From Pseudomonas sp. (lineage in GTDB: Bacteria > Pseudomonadota > Gammaproteobacteria > Pseudomonadales > Pseudomonadaceae): a stretch of DNA of 64,000 nucleotides. Under the pieces are notes generated by a model that worked only from the letters and a program-made list of their open reading frames with translations, ran no database searches and had not been told where the DNA came from. Positions 31,027 to 40,502 of the stretch are shown piece by piece. The stretch is from positions 37,351 through 101,350 of the forward strand of contig JAKUTK010000001.1 in the NCBI GenBank assembly GCA_022448005.1, given 5' to 3'. The number at the start of each line of letters is the position of its first letter. Position 1 is the stretch's first letter. The position numbers were made by a program, and so were the translations under genes.

Positions 31027-31755
31027 ATGCGCCTTTCCCGTTTTTTCATCGACATGCCACTCTCGCTTGGCCTCCAGCAGCTACCGGAGGCCTCTGCTCA
31101 TTACATCAGCCGAGTGTTGCGGCTCAATGTTGGCGCAGCGGTGCAGCTCTTCGATGGTAGTGGAACGGAGTATCGCGGCGAATTGGCCGAGGTAGGCAAG
31201 AAACAGGTTGCGGTAATGTTGCACGATCAGTTGGCCGGGCTGCCTGAATCAAAGCTGCACATTCATCTGGGTCAAGGCCTTTCGCGAGGCGAACGGATGG
31301 ACTGGGCGATTCAGAAAGCCACCGAGCTAGGGGTCGCGGAGATCACACCGATCGTCAGCGAGCGCTGCGAAGTCCGCTTGAAAGATGAGCGGGCCGACAA
31401 GCGCCTGGCTCATTGGCGCCAGATCGCCATAAGCGCGTGCGAGCAGTGCGGTCGCTCGGTCATTCCAATCATCCATCCCCCGATGTCGCTCCCGGACTGG
31501 GTGACGCTGGAAGCGGAATTGAAGCTGGTCCTGCATCCTGTGGCTGAACCTTTATCAGCACATACCCCGCCGGCCACATTAGCGTTTCTGATCGGCCCTG
31601 AAGGCGGCTTGAACGACGCGGAGGTCGATCTGGCGCGCGGCACCGGATTCCAACCGGCCCGGCTGGGCCCGCGCGTGCTACGCACGGAGACCGCACCGGT
31701 GGTTGCGCTTAGTCTCGCGCAGCAGCTCTGGGGTGATTTCCAGCCTGATGCCTGA
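31027..31755 (+). CDS. rsmE: 16S rRNA (uracil-1498-N3)-methyltransferase
   Basis: SPOUT-family methyltransferase that modifies U1498 of 16S rRNA with SAM. The 242 residues show an N-terminal PUA-like domain (RFFIDMPL, HYISRVLRLNVG) and the knotted C-terminal domain with QKATELGVAEITP, SERCE, AISACEQCGRS, the SAM loop FLIGPEGGLNDAEV and the last-knot LGPRVLRTETAPVVAL. It follows bioA as in other pseudomonads and converges on chpC. Confidence 0.95.
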   Translation: MRLSRFFIDMPLSLGLQQLPEASAHYISRVLRLNVGAAVQLFDGSGTEYRGELAEVGKKQVAVMLHDQLAGLPESKLHIHLGQGLSRGERMDWAIQKATELGVAEITPIVSERCEVRLKDERADKRLAHWRQIAISACEQCGRSVIPIIHPPMSLPDWVTLEAELKLVLHPVAEPLSAHTPPATLAFLIGPEGGLNDAEVDLARGTGFQPARLGPRVLRTETAPVVALSLAQQLWGDFQPDA

Positions 31756-31791
31756 GTGATCGATCAACAGTGGTCGGGCGGTTTGGCAGGA

Positions 31792-32262
31792 TCAGATCAG
31801 GCCTGCATCCGCCAGTTTCTGTTCCAGCGCGATAAGGTCCGGTATGCGCGCCTGGACGTCGCCGAGATTGACCGCGTCCAATTCCAAAGGCGCCAAGGCG
31901 ACATCCGAACGCGCCAAGCTTGCGTCAACCTTGACCGAGCGCGGGATGCCCTGAACCAGCAAGGCGATGAATTTGACATGATCGCGGCCACCCAAGGCGT
32001 TGAGCACGGCCACGCGTGCCCGCGAACCTGTCTCAGGCTGGCCGCCAGAAGCCGCCTCGAACGACAGCAGAGGTAATGTCAGGTCTCGCCAGGCCACCTG
32101 TCCGAGAAACCAGGCCGGGCTACCCTGCGCCGAGTTCGGAGCGCGATATGGAATCAGCTCGGCTACTGCAACGTTGGGCAAAAGCAGCGTGCGGTCGGCC
32201 AAAGGGACCAGAAGGCCGGTCAGGCTGGCAGAGGCGTCTTGAGTGATAGCGGATTGACTCAT
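31792..32262 (-). CDS. chpC: CheW-like adaptor ChpC
   Basis: A 156-residue CheW-domain protein (LLVPLADRTLLLPNVAVAELIPY, WFLGQVAWRDLTLPLLSFE, VAVLNALGG) that would couple a chemoreceptor to the ChpA kinase. It overlaps chpB by four bases and is the last gene of the pil-chp cluster here. In P. aeruginosa ChpC is thought to serve additional inputs beside the main adaptor PilI. The chpD and chpE genes that follow in P. aeruginosa are absent; rsmE comes next, on the opposite strand. Confidence 0.92.
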   Translation of the reverse strand: MSQSAITQDASASLTGLLVPLADRTLLLPNVAVAELIPYRAPNSAQGSPAWFLGQVAWRDLTLPLLSFEAASGGQPETGSRARVAVLNALGGRDHVKFIALLVQGIPRSVKVDASLARSDVALAPLELDAVNLGDVQARIPDLIALEQKLADAGLI

Positions 32263-33314
32263 GGGTTATCCAGTTGCAATGCCGCAACGGGCCGGCTGGC
32301 CTGCTGCGCAAAGTGATTGACCAAAGCCTGGGCCAGTTCGCGCGGATCACCGCTGAGCGAGCTGTAGCCGCCCTCGCGCAGGCTGTCCGGCATGCTTGAG
32401 CAGACGCAGGACTCGGCACGCTGGGTCCAGACCCTGCCGCCCTGGCGCAGGACATAAGCGGCAGCAGCACTGCCATCACTGCCCATGCCGCTGAATGCAA
32501 TGACACCACAACGGTTACCGAACTGTTGAGCCAGATTGAGCATCATCTGATCGACAGACGGGCTGTAAGGCTCCGGCCAGCAGCGACCGGAGAGCGACAT
32601 GGCGCCATTCTTGTCAAAGCCCATTTCTTCGCTGATAGGTACCACCACGACTTCGCCGCAACGAATCAAGTCGTTAGCCCTGCTCTGATTGACGCTCCAT
32701 TCGCTGTGTCGCCCTACCGCTTGCGACAGGGCGGACTCGAAGCTTGCCTCGATATGCTGGGCGTAGACGAAACCAACCGGCAGCCCAACCGGCAGCGCAT
32801 CGAGAAAAGCTTTTACCGCCTCGGGGCCGCCCAGCGACGCCGCCAGTAGCCAGACCTCTCGAGCGGGCTCGCCGGAAATCGACTCAGCCGCAGCCAGCAG
32901 CGAGCCCGGCAACGACAGACGGCTAGGACGCTCTGCTTCTCCATGCAGCACTTCAAGACGTGGCCCTACTACCCGGGACGGGTCGCCCACCAAGCGCTTA
33001 AGCTTGCCAAACATGCGCCTTTCCCAGCGCGGATAATGTTCGGAGTGGCGCTCCGGCGCGTGCCCCTCGCCGAACAGTACCGGACAGCTGTCCCGCTCGA
33101 GCAAGGCGTTGACCAGCGGAGAATCTTCCGTCTGCGCCAGATCTACAAGCCACAGGTCGGCTTGCGCCGCCGTCAAGTCTGCTTCCTCAATCCTTGCCGG
33201 ATCGCAGTTGAGCACGACGTTGTAACCGTTTGCGCTTAACGCTTGCTGCAGCACATGACGTTGCAGGGAAGTGTCTGCGATCACGCCAATGCGGGCGGGG
33301 CTGACCTCACTCAT
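32259..33314 (-). CDS. chpB: CheB-like methylesterase ChpB
   Basis: A 351-residue protein with a receiver-like N-terminal region (RIGVIADTSLQRHVLQQAL, but with SWLVDL-type residues not a full acidic pocket) and a C-terminal methylesterase domain. The catalytic triad is visible as Ser in LLAASLGGPEAV, His in VYAQHIEAS and Asp in FSGMGSDGSAAA. It should remove methyl groups from the receptor PilJ, opposing PilK, and so adapt twitching signalling. It overlaps chpA by eight bases and chpC by four. Confidence 0.92.
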   Translation of the reverse strand: MSEVSPARIGVIADTSLQRHVLQQALSANGYNVVLNCDPARIEEADLTAAQADLWLVDLAQTEDSPLVNALLERDSCPVLFGEGHAPERHSEHYPRWERRMFGKLKRLVGDPSRVVGPRLEVLHGEAERPSRLSLPGSLLAAAESISGEPAREVWLLAASLGGPEAVKAFLDALPVGLPVGFVYAQHIEASFESALSQAVGRHSEWSVNQSRANDLIRCGEVVVVPISEEMGFDKNGAMSLSGRCWPEPYSPSVDQMMLNLAQQFGNRCGVIAFSGMGSDGSAAAAYVLRQGGRVWTQRAESCVCSSMPDSLREGGYSSLSGDPRELAQALVNHFAQQASRPVAALQLDNP

Positions 33315-36300
33315 GACGTGTGACCAGCTGCTGGATCGTCTCGAGTAACAGTGACTCCTGATACGGCTTCCCTAGGTACTCGTTGACGCCAATGGCCATG
33401 GCTCTGTCTCTGTGTTTTTCGCCGGTACGAGAGGTAATCATGATGATGGGCAGATCCTTCAAATGCTCATCGTGGCGCACCAGCGTTGCCACTTCGAAGC
33501 CATCCATTCTTGGCATCTCGATATCCAGCAGAATGATGTCCGGCTTACGTTCCTGCAGCTGCGTGATCGCATCGACGCCGTCCTTAGCGGTCAGCACATT
33601 CATACCGTTACGCTCGAGCAGACGACTGGTGACCTTACGCACGGTCACCGAGTCATCCACGACCATCACCAACGTAGGCCGATCGACTTCGACATCGACC
33701 GGCTCGTCTTCGCCCAACAGGCGCAATGGCTGCTGCTGGGTAAGCAAGTGAGCATGCAGGACACGAATGGTCGCGAGTAGATCGAGGATCACCACAACCC
33801 GGCCATCGCCGAGGATGGTCGCACCGGAGATCCCTGGGACAGTGGCAAACTGCGGCCCCAGACCCTTCACCACAATTTCGCGGGAACCGGCGAGGCTATC
33901 GACCTGCACCGCGACACTGTGTTCGTTCGAGCGCACAAGGATGACCGGCAATGGCAGGCTCTGCCCAACCAGCTTGGGACGCTGCCCGTTGTTCAGCAGT
34001 TCGCCCAGATAACGCAACTCATAGGTCTGGCCAGCGTATTCGAAGCGCGATGCTCCAGGCTGGTAATAGGCTTCGAGTTCGTACGGCGACACACGCACGA
34101 TACCTTCGATCGTGTTGAGCGGGATCGCATAAAGATCCTCACCTGAGTACACCATCAGCGCCCGGTTGACCGACACGGTAAAGGGCAGGCGGATCAGGAA
34201 ACGTGTTCCCTTGCCGAGGGTCGACTCGATGCTCATGGAGCCGCCGAGCTGCTTGACTTCCGAGTGCACCACATCCATACCGACGCCGCGTCCGGATATC
34301 TGCGTCACTTGCTCGGCAGTGGAGAACCCCGCCTCCAGAATGAACTGCAGCACCTCATGGTCGGATAGTTCGCTACCCGGTTGCATCAAGCCGCGCTCAA
34401 CCGCTTTCCGGCGGACGGCTTCGAGGTTGATACCGGCACCGTCATCGCTCAACGCCAGCACAATGTCACCGCCTTCACGGCTCAGATCGAGACGGATATT
34501 GCCTTGCTCGGGCTTACCCGCCGCGACACGCTTGGTGCCTACTTCGATCCCATGATCAACGGCATTGCGCAGCATATGCTCCAACGGTGCAACGATGCGT
34601 TCAAGCACGCTACGGTCCATTTCTCCGGTCGCATTACCGACCAGAAACTCGACCTGTTTACCTAACTCGCCCGCAACCTGGCGAACGATCCGGCGCAAAC
34701 GCGGCACCAGACGATCGAAGGGAACCATGCGGGTGCGCATGAGGCCTTCTTGGAGCTCCGTGTTGACGCGCGCCTGCTGCAACAACAGGGTTTCCGCGTC
34801 ACGATTACGTGCGGCCAGGGTTTCTTTCAGATCCAGCAGGTCAGATGCCGATTCGAATAACGCGCGTGACAGCTGCTGCAGCTGGGAATGCCGGTCCATT
34901 TCCAGCGGATCGAAATCGTCATACCCCGCACGCTCCGCCTCAGCCTGATAGCGGCTGAGAATTTGCGCCTGAGTTTCGGTATCCAGCCGCCGCAACTGAT
35001 CGCGTACACGCTCAATGGTGGCTTCCATCTCACCCAGGGTGAAGCTGACATCGCTGACCTGCTGCTCAACCCGGCCGCGGAAGATCGATGTCTCCCCCGC
35101 CAGATTGACCAAGCCTTCCAGGAGTTCAGCAGGTACTTTGACCAGTTCCTGCGGTGCGCGACGTGATGCAGCATCCAGTGCGGCCTGTTCGGCGCGTCGG
35201 ATGAACGGCAGAACCTTGGCCGGCGCACTGTTGACCGAAGCATGGGCACTGGCAGCTACGATAGGCGTTTCGAGCACGATTACCGATGAGTCGGGGTGGT
35301 CGCCGTGAAGACTTTCCTCAACCTGATGGTCTGTAGGGACGTCGGGCTCAGGTACAAGCCGCGCGCGCATCGACTCAACCTCTTTGAGCAACGCGTCGTA
35401 GCCGCCCTGCACGGCCATAAACAAGCTGTCAGTCCACGGATCACCCTGGAGTTGCGCCTCACTGAGACGTTGTTCCAGATCGTGCGCCATGTCGCCCAGG
35501 CGGCCTTGGGCCGCCAGCCGCGCGCCACCTTTCAGCGTATGCAGCACGCGCATCATGTCGCCCAGAGGGGCTGTACTATCTTGCGTGGCTTCCCAGCGCC
35601 CGAGGGCGGATTCCATTTCCTCCAGCAGTTCGTCGGCTTCCTCGACGAAAATATCCAGAATCTCGGCTTCGGCGGCGTCTTGAGCAGCATCCTCCGCTGC
35701 CTTCAGAGCAACGCTGCTCGGCATGCTCAATTGCTCTTCAGGGTTCGCGCGAAACCGCTGGATGGTCGCAATCAGGTCTTTCCCGTTCGGCAGCTCTCGG
35801 AAAGCGCGTACGGCATCCAGCATCTCGGCGAGCCGGTCATGGCAGGTCTGAAGCAGCGTGAACAAGGTCTCACTTGCGCGGTAATGACCGGCACACAGTC
35901 CTTCGTATAGATACTCCAGCTCATGAGCAAGATCGCCGATCTCGCGGATATCCGCCATCCGCGCGCCGCCTTTCAAGGTATGCAGGTCTCGCTGCAACGC
36001 CTCGATTTCAAAACTGTTGCCTACATCTTCCATCCAACGCTGAAGCGATGCTCCGGCACGCTCGATGATGTCAAAGCCTTCCTCCAGGAATATCTCCACC
36101 AGCTCCGGATCACGACTTTCCCAGCTGCCTTCTCCGGCCTTGCCTGGCTCGTCCGCCGACATCGACTCCTGCCGCGCGACCGCCTCCGGCTCTTCGGGCA
36201 ACGCTGCGACAAACTGCTCCTCGGGCTGGTCCGACGCGGCAAGCGGGAGGTCGTTAGCCGACGGACCTTCTAGCTCAAAATCATCGCTGTCCATTTCTAG

Positions 36301-39300
36301 CGCGAACACGGAATCATCAAGCAGCTCTACAGCGTCCAGCGGCTCAATCTCTTCGACAGCAGAATTCGTGCTCTGCGGGCCCTCTTCGGCCATTGGCATT
36401 TCTTCGTCGGTCGAAGCAACTGGACCGAAGTTCGGCGCGACACCTTGCCGGTACGCGCGAATATGCTCGATGAGCCCCGTAGCGGCATTCATTGGCTGGT
36501 GTGCCTGAAGCTGCTCAAGTTGTACCGCTAGCTGATCGTGACTGCGTAACAGCAGCGTGGCGAGGTCATCTGTATGCACGTAGCGACCGTCGGAAAGGCC
36601 TTCATAGAGCGTTTCAAGCTCATGGGCCAAATCGCCGATCGGCCGAATTTCAGCCATGCGCGCGCCACCTTTGAGCGTGTGCAGATCGCGTAACAATGCA
36701 GATAGCGCCAACTGGTTAGACGGATCCCCTAACCAGCGCTCCAGCGCGCCGCCGGCGCTCTCCAGTAAATCGACGGCTTCGTCGAGAAAGATCTCGACCA
36801 TTTCTCCATCCAGTTCGTCCTCGCCCAAGCTAGGCTCGACAGGCCAGGCTTCGGCTTCGGCTTCGGCTTCGGCTTCGGCTTCGGCTTCGGCTTCGGCCAG
36901 AGGCTCGGGGGCAATGTCTGCTGACGCAAATGTGACAGAGGCCTCTCCGGGAACTTCGTTGAGCTGCTGTTCCAACGTAAGCGGGTCAATCGCCTCGGCA
37001 AGCAAACTCTGAAGTCTGGCCACTAGCTCGGGCTGCCCGGTCACCTGCAGACCTGCCGCGACCTGATCCATCATGCCGACCAAAGCTTCATGTGCCTGTT
37101 CGACGTCATCGAAGAACCGGGCGCTGACCGCTAGACGTCCTTCCTGCACAACGGCATAGAGATCAAGCAACACCTGACACAGTGTGTCGATCTGCGGCAA
37201 CTCGGCCATCTGGGCGCCAAGACCCAGCGTCGTCAGTTCTTCCAACAGCGCGGTCAATTCTTGCCGCTCGGCTGGATGCTCGCGCCAACTCTGCAGAAGC
37301 GCTTCAGCGTCAAGCAGGATGTTCATGCCTTCCGACAGAAACAGCGCAATCATGCCAGGGTCGCGTGGCTCGCCGTGCTCTCTGTCGCCTCGCTCACCGG
37401 CATCCGCCAGTCGGGTCTGATGCAACTCATGCACGCGAGCAAGGAACGCCTCCGCTCCCTCGATCGCCGCTAGCGGCTCACGCTCGAGATTTTCTAGTCC
37501 ACGTCTGAGCAACTGCTCAGCGGTGTGTAGAAGCTCGGCCTCGGCCAGATCCATCTGTATCAGGTTGGCCTTGAACTCCTTGACCATTTTTTCCAATGGT
37601 GTAGCGACTTCCGCCATGGGCAGAATGCCCGCCATATGGGCGCTACCCTTGAGGGTGTGCAGCGCACGCTGTAAAGGGTCAGTTACTGGTTGCGGCAGGC
37701 GTTGCGCGCAATCGGCCAGAAAGTCGACGAGTGTGGCCAGATGCGCCTCAGCCTCGTTGCGGAATATCTCCAGCAGTTGCGGATCCAGCACATCTTCATC
37801 TGCTTCTTCTTGGGCCGGCTGGTCATGCGCGACGCCGCCTTGCGGGTCCGGCTCTGGCAACTGCCCTCTGGCCAAGGCATGAGCGTTAGCGGCCAGCCGG
37901 TCGACGTCGTCGCGCTGGCGTTGGGCCTTGGCTGCAAACTCTTCGACTAGCGCCGGCATCAACGCCACCACATCACTCACCAGCTTTTTGACTGGCGCGC
38001 CAGTTTCAATGCTGCGATCCAGAACCCGGTTGAGCAGGTTTTCGACAGACCATGCAAGTTCTCCGATGATCAATGCACGGACCATTCGCCCGCTGCCCTT
38101 GAGCGTATGGAAGGCACGCCGTACTTCGCCCAGCGCCGCTTTGTCCGTGGGGTCTTCACACCAGCGCGGCAGGTACTCGCTGATGGTTTCGAGAACCTCG
38201 GCAGCTTCCTCGATGAACACTTCCAGCAAGTCATCATCGACTGCCTCCTCACCTTCCGGAGGCGGCAGAAGGCTTGGCGGAACATCCCTTGCTGGGGGGT
38301 TGACGGAAGCAACAGGTGTTGCCAACACGTCTTCTATGGTCATGACCGGCTCGTCGCTGGCCAACTTAACCATCGGGCCGGGCAGCGAGACTTCGGGCAT
38401 ATCGAGCGCCGTCATCTCAGCTTCGGACCACTCGACTTCGTAGCCCATTGAGTCATCGGCAGGCTGACCTTGGGAGTCGCTCAACGGCTCGACAGTCTCA
38501 GTGCTTGTCGGCTGCGAGGGTTCTGCCTCGGCCAGCTCAGTGACCTCTCCCGACCAGTCAAACGCTTCAACCTCTACGACATCGGCGACGTTCAACTCTT
38601 CGTCGCGGGTCAGATCGACATTGGTCTGCGCGTCGAACCCGGTCTGCGAAGGATCTGACGAAAGCGAGCTCGCGTCCTGAGTAGCAGCGGTATCTGTACC
38701 CCCTGATGCCGGTTCGAGAGAGAGCACTTCGATTTCATCGAGCGGATCTGACAACTCGAAACTCGTCTCGGAGTCGGCTTCTTCAAGCTTACTCGGAGCC
38801 TGGAGGCTGAGCGGATAGCCCAACGTCTGCAAACTTTCTTCAGCTACATCCAGAATCAGGTCGCCCTGCGAGCCGCAGTCTTCACTGAGGCGCTCGAGGT
38901 AGTACTCGACGCTGGTGATTGCATCAGCAAGCGTATCCAGGCTTTGCCAATCAGGGATTGCCTGTTTCGCAAGCAGCTGTTCTTGGATGTATTGATTACA
39001 GGCATCCAGCAACGCCGCGGCGCGGGCAAGGGGAACCATTGCAAGCCCGCCGCGGGATTGGGTCAGCAACTCCGGAACACGCGCCAGATGTTGATGATTC
39101 CATTGGGAAGCAATGAACTCGATGATGGCGTCTTTCGCCTGCTCCAGCCCCGTACGCGCCTCGCGGATAACCAGGCGATGGATCTGCCCGACATCGGTGG
39201 TTGGGAGGTGACTTTCCTCGCCACTACGCTCGTCCGTGGTGCCGCCAACCATGCCAGCAAGCGTCGCTTCGACGTACAGCAACGCGCCTGCGACATCCAT

Positions 39301-40491
39301 CAGAGCTGCGTCGTCAGGCTGCTGGCGCCCATTCGCCAAAGCCTCGACCAGGCTGATCTGGTCCAGAATGATCCGCCGTGGTTGACCGAAACCGAGCACA
39401 GCGAGCGTATCAGCGATCTGCTTGAGCGGCGACTGTAGCGCGCCGAGATCGGTGAGGCCTGAACGATCGCTGCGCACGAACAGATCCAGGCTGTCCTTTA
39501 CTCGAACCAGCTCCTCGCACAATGCAGCCACCACCGAGCGCATCGCGCCGCGGTCCGGCCCAGCAAGCTGGGCTCTCTCTTCGTCGACTAGCGTGCTATC
39601 GGGTAGCGCATCATCCAGGCTGTACTCAGCCTTCAACGCCTGGATTCGCGGGCTCTGGGCCGGCGCCTTGGCGATATAGAACAGAAGATTTTTGGTCAGC
39701 TCGTCAGGAGCTGCCTGATTAATGCCCTCAGCGCCCTCCGCAACCAGACGTTTCAGCTCTTTGTCTACCTGACGTAACAGGTTTCGAACCGTGGTGCCGT
39801 TAGCGACGGCGCCGCTGGCGAGCCCCTCCACCACACCGGATGCGATCTGCCATAGCGCGCCCAAGGGCGCATCCTTACAAAGCATTTCCAAGCGCGCAAA
39901 GACACGTGCCATGTAGCTTAGATTGGTGGATAGATCCTGGTTACGAATGACCCCGACCAACGCGACCTGCAGCATCTGCCGTAGTTTTCGTAGCAGCGTT
40001 GGCAAATCCTCAGTCTGTCGCTGCGACAAAAACTCGCCCGAAAGGGCCGGTGCTCGCACGGACATGTCTGGCGAAAACAGGCTGGTTTCCGATAACAGCT
40101 TCTCGCCACGCGCCGCCCGAAGATCGTTGAGCAGCGGTAGCACCACCATGGGTAGATCGCGCCGAGCACTCTGGATACGATCCAGATAGACCGGCATCTG
40201 CAGAATCGCCTGCATGAGCACTTCAAGCGCTTCGGTCTGGCTGGCGACGCTTTCATCCAACAGTGCACGGGCCAACTGCTCCATTTCCTCGGCAAGCAGT
40301 GCAGCGCCATAGAACTCAACCATCTGCAAGGTGCCATGCACCTGATGTACATAGGTCAGACAGAAGCGCATCCGCGTCGAGTCTTGCGGGTTTTCGACGA
40401 ACGCTTCCAAGGCCTGCCGTGCCTGCTTCAGCGTTTCGGCAATCTCGCCTTTCACCCACTCCAGGGCGACATAATCGTGCCGATCACCCAT
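33307..40491 (-). CDS. chpA: Chemosensory hybrid histidine kinase ChpA
   Basis: Giant CheA-like kinase (2394 aa) of the type IV pilus chemosensory system. Phosphotransfer candidates by position: His52 (VHGTLQM), Ser479 in place of His (TQSRGGLAM), His795 (HTLKGSG), His945 (HTLKGSA), Thr1087 in place of His (LTTLGLGAQM), His1271, His1504 (both HTLKGGA) and His1651 (HTLKGGARLA). Then come a dimerisation region, an HATPase with N box LRNAVDHG (Asn1976), G1 DDGAGI and G2 GRGVGMDVV, a CheW domain, and a C-terminal receiver with Asp2323 (LLDIEMPRMDG) and phospho-switch MITSRTG. ATG 40491 follows GGAG and is preferred to 40512. An (Ala-Glu)8 linker lies at 1199-1214. It overlaps chpB; pilK is upstream by eleven bases. 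Confidence 0.95.
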   Translation of the reverse strand: MGDRHDYVALEWVKGEIAETLKQARQALEAFVENPQDSTRMRFCLTYVHQVHGTLQMVEFYGAALLAEEMEQLARALLDESVASQTEALEVLMQAILQMPVYLDRIQSARRDLPMVVLPLLNDLRAARGEKLLSETSLFSPDMSVRAPALSGEFLSQRQTEDLPTLLRKLRQMLQVALVGVIRNQDLSTNLSYMARVFARLEMLCKDAPLGALWQIASGVVEGLASGAVANGTTVRNLLRQVDKELKRLVAEGAEGINQAAPDELTKNLLFYIAKAPAQSPRIQALKAEYSLDDALPDSTLVDEERAQLAGPDRGAMRSVVAALCEELVRVKDSLDLFVRSDRSGLTDLGALQSPLKQIADTLAVLGFGQPRRIILDQISLVEALANGRQQPDDAALMDVAGALLYVEATLAGMVGGTTDERSGEESHLPTTDVGQIHRLVIREARTGLEQAKDAIIEFIASQWNHQHLARVPELLTQSRGGLAMVPLARAAALLDACNQYIQEQLLAKQAIPDWQSLDTLADAITSVEYYLERLSEDCGSQGDLILDVAEESLQTLGYPLSLQAPSKLEEADSETSFELSDPLDEIEVLSLEPASGGTDTAATQDASSLSSDPSQTGFDAQTNVDLTRDEELNVADVVEVEAFDWSGEVTELAEAEPSQPTSTETVEPLSDSQGQPADDSMGYEVEWSEAEMTALDMPEVSLPGPMVKLASDEPVMTIEDVLATPVASVNPPARDVPPSLLPPPEGEEAVDDDLLEVFIEEAAEVLETISEYLPRWCEDPTDKAALGEVRRAFHTLKGSGRMVRALIIGELAWSVENLLNRVLDRSIETGAPVKKLVSDVVALMPALVEEFAAKAQRQRDDVDRLAANAHALARGQLPEPDPQGGVAHDQPAQEEADEDVLDPQLLEIFRNEAEAHLATLVDFLADCAQRLPQPVTDPLQRALHTLKGSAHMAGILPMAEVATPLEKMVKEFKANLIQMDLAEAELLHTAEQLLRRGLENLEREPLAAIEGAEAFLARVHELHQTRLADAGERGDREHGEPRDPGMIALFLSEGMNILLDAEALLQSWREHPAERQELTALLEELTTLGLGAQMAELPQIDTLCQVLLDLYAVVQEGRLAVSARFFDDVEQAHEALVGMMDQVAAGLQVTGQPELVARLQSLLAEAIDPLTLEQQLNEVPGEASVTFASADIAPEPLAEAEAEAEAEAEAEAEAWPVEPSLGEDELDGEMVEIFLDEAVDLLESAGGALERWLGDPSNQLALSALLRDLHTLKGGARMAEIRPIGDLAHELETLYEGLSDGRYVHTDDLATLLLRSHDQLAVQLEQLQAHQPMNAATGLIEHIRAYRQGVAPNFGPVASTDEEMPMAEEGPQSTNSAVEEIEPLDAVELLDDSVFALEMDSDDFELEGPSANDLPLAASDQPEEQFVAALPEEPEAVARQESMSADEPGKAGEGSWESRDPELVEIFLEEGFDIIERAGASLQRWMEDVGNSFEIEALQRDLHTLKGGARMADIREIGDLAHELEYLYEGLCAGHYRASETLFTLLQTCHDRLAEMLDAVRAFRELPNGKDLIATIQRFRANPEEQLSMPSSVALKAAEDAAQDAAEAEILDIFVEEADELLEEMESALGRWEATQDSTAPLGDMMRVLHTLKGGARLAAQGRLGDMAHDLEQRLSEAQLQGDPWTDSLFMAVQGGYDALLKEVESMRARLVPEPDVPTDHQVEESLHGDHPDSSVIVLETPIVAASAHASVNSAPAKVLPFIRRAEQAALDAASRRAPQELVKVPAELLEGLVNLAGETSIFRGRVEQQVSDVSFTLGEMEATIERVRDQLRRLDTETQAQILSRYQAEAERAGYDDFDPLEMDRHSQLQQLSRALFESASDLLDLKETLAARNRDAETLLLQQARVNTELQEGLMRTRMVPFDRLVPRLRRIVRQVAGELGKQVEFLVGNATGEMDRSVLERIVAPLEHMLRNAVDHGIEVGTKRVAAGKPEQGNIRLDLSREGGDIVLALSDDGAGINLEAVRRKAVERGLMQPGSELSDHEVLQFILEAGFSTAEQVTQISGRGVGMDVVHSEVKQLGGSMSIESTLGKGTRFLIRLPFTVSVNRALMVYSGEDLYAIPLNTIEGIVRVSPYELEAYYQPGASRFEYAGQTYELRYLGELLNNGQRPKLVGQSLPLPVILVRSNEHSVAVQVDSLAGSREIVVKGLGPQFATVPGISGATILGDGRVVVILDLLATIRVLHAHLLTQQQPLRLLGEDEPVDVEVDRPTLVMVVDDSVTVRKVTSRLLERNGMNVLTAKDGVDAITQLQERKPDIILLDIEMPRMDGFEVATLVRHDEHLKDLPIIMITSRTGEKHRDRAMAIGVNEYLGKPYQESLLLETIQQLVTRHE
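36850..36897. repeat. Hexanucleotide tandem repeat, 8 copies
   Basis: TTCGGC repeated eight times without error inside chpA, encoding (Ala-Glu)8 in an acidic linker between the Thr-containing domain and the fourth histidine domain. The unit length keeps frame, so slippage would change linker length only. Confidence 0.95.
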
Positions 40492-40502
40492 AGCGACTCC
40501 GC

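Noticed and set aside
36850..36897. Short direct repeats considered as a CRISPR-like array
   Set aside because: Six-base units without spacers, inside a coding frame; a simple tandem repeat.
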